From an uncultured Ruminococcus sp. (GTDB lineage Bacteria; Bacillota; Clostridia; Lachnospirales; Lachnospiraceae), in the NCBI GenBank assembly GCA_900555215.1, contig USKR01000083.1, positions 1-6,228 on the forward strand: a stretch of 6,228 nucleotides of DNA. The letters are read 5' to 3'. Under the pieces are notes generated by a model. The model saw nothing but the letters and a program-made list of their open reading frames with translations. It was not told the DNA's origin and made no database searches. Below are positions 1 through 4,289 of the stretch, one piece after another. The stretch's first letter is position 1; every line of letters begins with the position of its first letter. The position numbers and the translations under genes are program-made.

Positions 1-80
1 GCAATATGGCGCCTGGAATAGATTCCCACCCCGACCATTATGGCAAAGAATATTACAAGTAATACAAGTTTGATCCCCAT
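1..80 (-). CDS. Probable sodium:solute symporter (SSS family), N-terminal fragment
   Basis: Only the first 26 codons are in the window; the gene continues past base 1. The protein begins MGIKLVLLVIFFAIMVGVGI and goes on Y-S-R-R-H-I-A. This is one hydrophobic helix ending in a G-x-Y-x-R-R turn, which resembles the first membrane segment of Na+/solute symporters (SSS/SSF family) in Clostridia. Those proteins take up substrates such as proline, sugars or pantothenate across the cytoplasmic membrane using the sodium gradient; the substrate cannot be guessed here. I chose the ATG at 78-80 because GAGGA (88-92) sits 7 nt upstream. In-frame ATGs at 117-119 and 129-131 would add a short, very charged extension but have poorly spaced ribosome sites. 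The gene has its own promoter region to the right and is separate from the ABC exporter operon. The family call rests on a short fragment. Confidence 0.6.
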   Translation of the reverse strand, partial: MGIKLVLLVIFFAIMVGVGIYSRRHI

Positions 81-87
81 TTCTTTT

Positions 88-92
88 TCCTC
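88..92 (-). promoter_or_regulatory. Ribosome binding site deciding the symporter start
   Basis: On the minus strand GAGGA is followed by 7 nt and then ATG at 80-78. This is better spaced than anything before the two upstream in-frame ATGs (at 131 and 119), so it supports the shorter protein that begins directly with the membrane helix. Confidence 0.55.
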
Positions 93-165
93 ATCTTTCT
101 GTTTTTCTTTCCTCTCCATCCACTGCCCCATTTCCTGTGCAGCCAGACTTCCCTGTTTGCTAACT

Positions 166-192
166 TGCTTTAAAGCGCAACGCTTTAAAGCA
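166..192. repeat. 12-bp perfect inverted repeat made of two GCTTTAAAGC palindromes
   Basis: The arms at 166-177 (TGCTTTAAAGCG) and 181-192 (CGCTTTAAAGCA) are perfectly complementary around a 3-nt centre, CAA. Each arm also contains the self-complementary 10-mer GCTTTAAAGC (167-176 and 182-191), with centres 15 bp apart. A further half-site, TTAAAGC, follows at 193-199. The element lies in the predicted 5' leader of the symporter, about 11-37 nt after the expected transcription start. Repeated palindromes at this place suggest a repressor operator binding more than one dimer; an RNA hairpin in the leader is the alternative. No T-run follows on the minus strand, so a terminator is unlikely. Which protein would bind is unknown. 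Confidence 0.6.
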
Positions 193-209
193 TTAAAGCA
201 ACTGCTCAT

Positions 210-239
210 AGGATAACACGGGCTTACCGCCCGTGTCAA
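210..239 (-). promoter_or_regulatory. Predicted sigma-A promoter of the symporter gene
   Basis: The minus strand reads TTGACA (239-234), an 18-bp spacer, then TATCCT (215-210). The -35 matches consensus fully and the -10 matches 4 of 6, so transcription should start near 203. That gives a leader of about 120 nt before the ATG at 80. The spacer is slightly long and the -10 is weak, which fits a promoter that depends on an activator or is otherwise regulated. It lies downstream of the exporter permease stop, so the symporter is expected to be a separate unit. Confidence 0.55.
216..236. repeat. 8-bp GC-rich inverted repeat inside the symporter promoter spacer
   Basis: ACACGGGC (216-223) and GCCCGTGT (229-236) are perfectly complementary around a 5-nt loop, TTACC. 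The repeat fills the spacer between the predicted -35 and -10 boxes and overlaps three bases of the -35. It could be an operator at which a bound repressor excludes RNA polymerase. It could instead be the stem of a terminator for the exporter operon that ends at 352: the stem is strong enough, but on the minus strand it is followed by TATCCTATG, not a T-tract. The sequence alone does not settle which. Confidence 0.5.
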
Positions 240-252
240 CTTATTTTCCTAC

Positions 253-286
253 TATTCTTTCCAGTATTTTTCCGGTATTCTTCCGG
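253..286. repeat. Three tandem ~11-bp direct repeats upstream of the symporter promoter
   Basis: On the plus strand the units are TATTCTTTCCAG (253-264), TATTTTTCCGG (265-275) and TATTCTTCCGG (276-286). The second and third match at 10 of 11 positions; the first has one extra base and one further change. The array ends 13 bp upstream of the predicted -35 of the symporter. A period near one helical turn places the units on the same DNA face, as seen for direct-repeat activator sites such as those of OmpR/PhoB-type response regulators. A chance low-complexity run is possible. The outer sequence also forms an inverted repeat, CCGGTAT (272-278) with ATACCGG (296-302). Confidence 0.4.
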
Positions 287-351
287 CCTGTTTCGATACC
301 GGCCATTCTCTGGAACAGGGCTGATCCCGTCCCTGCGCCATACTGCCCTTT

Positions 352-1929
352 TCAGACAAACTGTTCCATCGTTTCAAACCTGAGTGATGCCAGGAATCCC
401 ATCGCAGCGGTGACCATCACACTGTACACCAGAAGGATCGGGAAGATCAGCCCGGTATTGATAAAGATCCCGACAATGACCGCTACTCCAGCTCCCATTC
501 CCAGGAGAGCGAACTGGACACACATCCTCAGCACGTCCTGTCCGGTCTTCCCGAAGATCTCTCCCACCAGGCACTGGGCGATCACCTTTGTATACAGCCG
601 GTCCGCCTGGAGCACAGCATAGATCAGGATGCAGAACACCACATACACAGGCTCCACATGCCAGAAGATCCCTACGGGGATACAGATGATGCACCCGTCC
701 ACAAGGGCTTTGACATGCTCCATCAGAGTCGCGTACCACAGCTTCTTCATCGGAGTGTCCGGTATCAGATACAGATAGGGGTTTTTCAGCTCATTTTCCC
801 ATTTCCCGAGATACCCGCTCATCACGATCGACATGTAGGCAATGACTCCCAGCAGGAAAAATTCAGCCACTCCGGTCTCCATCGCGGCATCCCTCAGCGT
901 ATAACAGAGGAAAAACGCAATGACCACAGCGATCAGTGTGACTTTTGAAAAAATGAAGAATTTCTCTTTTTTATATTCCAGGAGCTGTCTGTAAAAGATC
1001 GCCTTTGCGCCTTTTGCGCTGATGCGTTCGCGCACCTGCCGGAATTTTCTCTTCTTCCCGCTGATGCCGAAGACTGTCTCGCCGTTTTTCTGCCTCTTCT
1101 TTATCTCTGCATAATCGTCCGCAAATTTTGCCGCTTCCTCATAATATCCCCCGCTGCACTGCATACGGCTCACAGCTGCTACTGACACGATCACGGATGC
1201 CGCATAGAGACAGGAGCAGATTACATTGAGCAGGGTCGGTCCGAGCAGGATCAGGCGGTACGCGGCGATCTGCCATCCGATCACCGGGATCATCTGGAGC
1301 ACTTCCCAGTCAACAAACTCGGACGCTGATCCCACGGTCATCCCGTTCTTCCTGAAGTACAGTACGACCAGAAGAGTAAAACCGATGAGGAACACCTTGA
1401 TGAACGTGCGGATCCCTTTCATCAGTTTCTCCGGCAGACGGTCGTTCGTATACAGGAATACCATGACCGAAACTTCCAAAGCCAGTTCCATCACACCTCC
1501 GGCCAGGATCAGCAAAAGCACTTTCCACGGCGCCACCTGGAATACAGTCAGCCCTCCGATGGCAAGGACAGCCCACAGCACCACGGACATCACGTAATTC
1601 ATCCACGCCGAGTTCAGGAGCACCACCTTGGGACTGATGGGAGCTGTAAATACAAAGTGCGCATGAGCGGGTTTGAACAGGATCCCCTTTCGGGAAGAAT
1701 ATGCCATAAAGTTCCCGAGGGTGGCGTAAATACTCCATGCCGTAATAATGATCAGAAGCCCTCTCACGGAATCCAGCCGGATGCTCACAGCCAGGCTGCC
1801 CAGGGAGACTACGATGAAGATCCCGTATCCGATGGCAAAGATCAGCGCGATCAGAGTCGAGGGTTTCTGTACTGCTTTTTTCAGATTATTCACCAGGCTG
1901 CGTCTGGTAAGATACATCAGCGCTCTCAT
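352..1929 (-). CDS. ABC exporter permease, ABC_export-like, about 12 membrane segments
   Basis: This 525-residue membrane protein is the likely translocating partner of the ATPase encoded just upstream. Hydrophobic segments fall in two sets: about residues 26-50, 55-78, 102-128, 135-160, 172-192 and 228-252, then 326-345, 355-374, 401-420, 424-441, 466-488 and 492-515. A charged cytoplasmic stretch at about 256-325 begins with Y-Y-E-E-A-A-K-F-A-D-D-Y, rich in Lys, Arg and Glu. This two-half layout and central segment match the 'putative ABC exporter' permeases common in Clostridia. No signal peptide or extracellular domain is visible. The ATG overlaps the ATPase stop in ATGA (1926-1929) and has only a weak GGTGGTGAG before it, so translation is probably coupled. 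The exported substrate is unknown; drugs, peptides or lipids are all possible. Confidence 0.85.
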   Translation of the reverse strand: MRALMYLTRRSLVNNLKKAVQKPSTLIALIFAIGYGIFIVVSLGSLAVSIRLDSVRGLLIIITAWSIYATLGNFMAYSSRKGILFKPAHAHFVFTAPISPKVVLLNSAWMNYVMSVVLWAVLAIGGLTVFQVAPWKVLLLILAGGVMELALEVSVMVFLYTNDRLPEKLMKGIRTFIKVFLIGFTLLVVLYFRKNGMTVGSASEFVDWEVLQMIPVIGWQIAAYRLILLGPTLLNVICSCLYAASVIVSVAAVSRMQCSGGYYEEAAKFADDYAEIKKRQKNGETVFGISGKKRKFRQVRERISAKGAKAIFYRQLLEYKKEKFFIFSKVTLIAVVIAFFLCYTLRDAAMETGVAEFFLLGVIAYMSIVMSGYLGKWENELKNPYLYLIPDTPMKKLWYATLMEHVKALVDGCIICIPVGIFWHVEPVYVVFCILIYAVLQADRLYTKVIAQCLVGEIFGKTGQDVLRMCVQFALLGMGAGVAVIVGIFINTGLIFPILLVYSVMVTAAMGFLASLRFETMEQFV

Positions 1930-2624
1930 TGCTTCTCACCACCTGTCATAGCGAAGAAAAGATCATCCAGGTCTCTTCCCTCTGCGTCGGATTTTGTATA
2001 GGAACCGATGATGCGTCCCTTTTCCATCACAAACATCACATCCCAGAGCTCTTCCACCATCTCCAGCATATGGGTGCTGATCAGGACTGTCACGCCCTGA
2101 TCCCTCAGGCGCAGGACCACCTCTTTGAGCATCCTGATCGCCGCCGGGTCAAGACCTACCATAGGCTCATCCAGGAGGATCACCTTCGGCTTCACAGCGA
2201 GGGCACAGCAGATGCTCACCTTCTGCATCATCCCCTTTGACAGCTCATTCCCCAGCTTATCCTGCTTGTCATCCATCTCGAATTCCTTCAGGATCTCCTC
2301 GATCTCTTCGTCCGTAATATCGCTGCTGTATGCCATCCTGACATATTCGATATGTTCCCTCACAGTGAGCGCCTCAAACATATTCGGGATTTCCGGCACG
2401 TAGGCAAAGATCCGCTTCGCTTCAAGCCTTCTCGCAGGGATCCCGTCAATAAGGATCGTGCCTTTGTATCTGAGCAGCCCCGCGATACTTTTTATGATCG
2501 TGGATTTTCCCGCGCCGTTCGGCCCGAGGAGGATGCCCACCTGCCCGTCCGGGACAGTAAAGCTGACTTCATCCACCGCCAGATTTTTTCCATATGATTT
2601 GCTCAAGCCCTGTATCTCTAACAT
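1926..2624 (-). CDS. ABC transporter ATP-binding protein
   Basis: This 232-residue protein is a complete ABC nucleotide-binding domain that hydrolyses ATP to drive the permease encoded next. Visible motifs are Walker A GPNGAGKST (34-42), a Q-loop region YVPEIP (75-80) with Glu where Gln is usual, a signature LSKGM (128-132) in place of LSGGQ, Walker B VILLDEP (148-154), the D-loop GLDP (157-160) and the switch His185 in STH. Glu in the Q-loop and LSKGM are, as I recall them, frequent in exporter ATPases of the ABC-2/bacitracin-resistance type, so they do not imply loss of activity. The ATG at 2622-2624 is chosen because AGGAGG (2629-2634) lies 4 nt upstream. A GTG at 2664-2666 would add 14 residues but lies inside the operator repeat region with no ribosome site. 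It is the first gene of the exporter operon. Confidence 0.93.
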   Translation of the reverse strand: MLEIQGLSKSYGKNLAVDEVSFTVPDGQVGILLGPNGAGKSTIIKSIAGLLRYKGTILIDGIPARRLEAKRIFAYVPEIPNMFEALTVREHIEYVRMAYSSDITDEEIEEILKEFEMDDKQDKLGNELSKGMMQKVSICCALAVKPKVILLDEPMVGLDPAAIRMLKEVVLRLRDQGVTVLISTHMLEMVEELWDVMFVMEKGRIIGSYTKSDAEGRDLDDLFFAMTGGEKQ

Positions 2625-2628
2625 ACTG

Positions 2629-2634
2629 CCTCCT
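2629..2634 (-). promoter_or_regulatory. Consensus ribosome binding site of the ABC ATPase
   Basis: AGGAGG on the minus strand is followed by CAGT and the ATG at 2624. The perfect Shine-Dalgarno match decides the start over the in-frame GTG at 2666. Confidence 0.85.
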
Positions 2635-2638
2635 GTCT

Positions 2639-2663
2639 GTGCGGAGAGAAAAAAGCCCCGCAC
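2639..2663 (-). repeat. 6-bp inverted repeat in the exporter operon leader
   Basis: GTGCGG and CCGCAC (plus-strand arms 2639-2644 and 2658-2663) enclose 13 nt that include a run of six T on the minus strand. In the mRNA this could form a small hairpin ending 4 nt before the AGGAGG. The T-run is inside the loop and not after the stem, so it is not a standard terminator. It may be chance. Confidence 0.3.
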
Positions 2664-2666
2664 CAC

Positions 2667-2686
2667 TGTACTGTTGATTTAGTACA
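2667..2686. promoter_or_regulatory. Operator-like inverted repeat over the exporter transcription start
   Basis: TGTACT (2667-2672) and AGTACA (2681-2686) form a perfect 6-bp inverted repeat with 8 nt between. It abuts the -10 box (2687-2692) and spans the expected transcription start near 2680, a classic position for repression by blocking RNA polymerase. Small exporter operons of this type in Firmicutes are often controlled by GntR-family (YtrA-like) regulators that bind such repeats, but no regulator gene is in this window, so the identity of the binder is an inference. Confidence 0.6.
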
Positions 2687-2715
2687 ATAATACGAGACTC
2701 TTTTCCGTTTGTCAA
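2687..2715 (-). promoter_or_regulatory. Strong sigma-A promoter of the ABC exporter operon
   Basis: The minus strand reads TTGACA (2715-2710), exactly 17 bp, then TATTAT (2692-2687). The -35 is perfect and the -10 differs from TATAAT at one position. The promoter begins only 12 nt after the stop codon of the dehydrogenase gene, and the leader to the ATG at 2624 is about 56 nt. A promoter this strong with an operator on its start point suggests an operon normally held off and switched on by a signal. Confidence 0.88.
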
Positions 2716-2727
2716 TAGATATCTTAT

Positions 2728-3618
2728 TTACTCTTCTTCACCGCTGTAACGGTGCTCTTCATCATAAAATTTCATGAGCGCCTGTGTCCCGAGCTCACCG
2801 CATCCTTCCGCCTCAAGCTCCTCGCAGTTTGCCAGCACCTGGCTCAGAACCCCCAGGTCGATGCCGCTTTTGTTCGCCTCGATGAGGGCCAGCTTCATAT
2901 CCTTTATGAAATGCTTCATAAAAAATCCCGGCGCATAATCCCCTGCGATGATCTTTGCCCCATAGAGATCGAGCTGCCTGCTGCCCGCCGCCCCTGTGGC
3001 AACGGACTTCATAAATGTATCCGGGTCAAGCCCCTTCTCTTTCGCATAAGTGAGGGCTTCACACACTCCCGAGAGGGTTCCTGCGATCATGATCTGGTTT
3101 GCCAGCTTACAGTGCTGCCCGCTGCCCGCCTTACCCTCATAATTGATATTCGTCCCCATCGCCTCAAAAAGAGGATGGCATGCTTCATAGTCCTGGCGCT
3201 CACCGCCCACGAGGATGGAAAGTGTTCCCTCCTTTGCCCCTGTATCCCCGCCGGTCACAGGCGCGTCCAGCACATGGAAGCCTCTCTTCGTACCTTCCTC
3301 ATAGATTTTTTCTGACAGCATGGGACTTGTGGTCGTCATATCGATCAGATATGTCCCCGGCGCGGCGCTGTCCAGGATATTCCCGCTGTCAAAGTACACT
3401 TCTTCCACATCCTGTGGGAATCCTACGATGGTGATGACAGCATCCCTGTCCTTCACACAGTCCGCGATCGAATCATAGAACACAGCCCCCTCGCTGATCA
3501 CATCTTCCACTTTTTCCTTTGTGCGCGCGTAAATATGGACTTCATATCCCGCCTTCATGAGATTACGGACCATGGATCTTCCCATGATCCCAACTCCGAT
3601 AAACCCGATCTTTCTCAT
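2728..3618 (-). CDS. NAD(P)-dependent beta-hydroxyacid dehydrogenase (HIBADH/GarR-like)
   Basis: This 296-residue cytoplasmic enzyme belongs to the 3-hydroxyisobutyrate dehydrogenase / 2-hydroxy-3-oxopropionate (tartronate semialdehyde) reductase family, which interconverts beta-hydroxyacids and their semialdehydes. It has the Rossmann motif GFIGVGIMG (5-13), the substrate loop DAPVTGG (118-124), the catalytic motif GSGQHCKLANQ (165-175) with Lys171 (codon 3106-3108), and a C-terminal FIKDMKLA (237-244). After the second strand the sequence is YART, with Arg32 and no Asp or Glu, which hints at NADP(H) preference. Length is normal. The ATG at 3616-3618 starts the Rossmann fold directly and has GAGGG (3626-3630) 7 nt upstream; a longer frame open to 3756 is just overlap with the previous gene. 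The start overlaps the upstream stop by 1 bp (TGATG). The exact substrate cannot be fixed from sequence. Confidence 0.9.
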   Translation of the reverse strand: MRKIGFIGVGIMGRSMVRNLMKAGYEVHIYARTKEKVEDVISEGAVFYDSIADCVKDRDAVITIVGFPQDVEEVYFDSGNILDSAAPGTYLIDMTTTSPMLSEKIYEEGTKRGFHVLDAPVTGGDTGAKEGTLSILVGGERQDYEACHPLFEAMGTNINYEGKAGSGQHCKLANQIMIAGTLSGVCEALTYAKEKGLDPDTFMKSVATGAAGSRQLDLYGAKIIAGDYAPGFFMKHFIKDMKLALIEANKSGIDLGVLSQVLANCEELEAEGCGELGTQALMKFYDEEHRYSGEEE

Positions 3619-4289
3619 CAGTCCGCCCTCTTCTCTACAACTTCGCCCTGCTTCTTGTAGATGCTGTTCCCCGGGACAAACCCGCGGACAGAGGAGAGTG
3701 GATAAATATTGCTGTGACTTCCCACAACAGTTCCCGGATTGAGCACGCTTCCGCATCCCACTTCCACTTCGTCTCCCAGCATCGCGCCGAATTTCTTCAT
3801 GCCTGTCTCGATATTTCCCTCCGGCGTCTTAACGACAACCAGTTTTTTGTCTGATTTTACATTGGATGTGATGGAACCCGCGCCCATGTGGGATTTGTAT
3901 CCGAGGATGGAATCTCCCACGTAATTATAGTGCGGCACCTGCACTTTATTAAAGAGGATCACATTCTTAAGCTCCGTAGAATTGCCGACCACAGCGCCCT
4001 CTCCGACGATCGCATTGCCGCGGATAAACGCGCAGTGACGAACCTCTGCGTCCTTTCCGATGATCGCGGGTCCGTTGATATAGGCAGTAGGAGCAACCTT
4101 TGCAGATTTTGCGATCCACACGTTATCTCCCCGCTTCTCGTACTCATCGCTGTTCAGCGTGTTTCCCAGCTCCACAATAAAACTGCTGATCTTCGGCAGG
4201 ACTTCCCACGGGTAAGTCACGTCTTTAAAAATATCCTTTGCGATCGTCTGATCCAGTGTGTAGAGTTCTTTTACTGTCAATGCTTCCAT
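3618..4289 (-). CDS. Left-handed beta-helix (hexapeptide) acyltransferase-like protein, GlmU C-terminal type
   Basis: This 223-residue protein has an N-terminal helical part (about 1-50) and then a hexapeptide-repeat beta-helix from about residue 57 to 208, with I/V/L at every sixth position (for example IAKSAKVAPTAYI). The segment VPHYNYVGDSILG (118-130) followed by GAGSITSN (136-143) resembles the acetyltransferase domain of GlmU, where the matching His is the catalytic base; here it is His120 (codon 3930-3932). The nucleotidyltransferase domain of GlmU is absent, so labels such as 'UDP-GlcNAc pyrophosphorylase' would mislead. It probably acts as a trimer on a sugar or sugar-nucleotide, with acetyl-CoA as likely donor. 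The ATG directly follows the topoisomerase stop, with AAGGAG (4298-4303) 8 nt upstream. The acceptor is unknown, and a purely structural role is possible. Confidence 0.82.
   Translation of the reverse strand: MEALTVKELYTLDQTIAKDIFKDVTYPWEVLPKISSFIVELGNTLNSDEYEKRGDNVWIAKSAKVAPTAYINGPAIIGKDAEVRHCAFIRGNAIVGEGAVVGNSTELKNVILFNKVQVPHYNYVGDSILGYKSHMGAGSITSNVKSDKKLVVVKTPEGNIETGMKKFGAMLGDEVEVGCGSVLNPGTVVGSHSNIYPLSSVRGFVPGNSIYKKQGEVVEKRAD

Noticed and set aside
166..192. Rho-independent terminator or CRISPR repeat
   Set aside because: No T-tract follows the stem on the minus strand, and there are only two copies without spacers of regular length, so neither reading fits.
81..209. N-terminal extension of the symporter from in-frame ATGs at 209, 131 or 119
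   Set aside because: The frame is open, but the extension is charged and translates the palindromes; the ATG at 209 overlaps the promoter region and none has a well-spaced ribosome site.
252..341. 29-codon minus-strand frame directly after the permease
   Set aside because: Weak ribosome site, composition unlike a small membrane or regulatory peptide, and it runs through the tandem repeats; no support as a gene.
1926..2666. GTG at 2666 as start of the ABC ATPase
   Set aside because: It lies about 14 nt from the predicted transcription start with no ribosome site; the ATG at 2624 follows AGGAGG.
2752..3315. 187-codon plus-strand frame, and similar plus-strand frames at 5319-5816 and 3888-4361
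   Set aside because: They lie antisense to well-identified genes, show no recognisable domain and reflect the codon bias of the opposite strand.
2728..3756. Longer dehydrogenase starting at 3756
   Set aside because: The extra 46 residues are rich in Cys, Gln and Arg, overlap the previous gene and precede the Rossmann motif; the ATG at 3618 has a good ribosome site and the usual family start.
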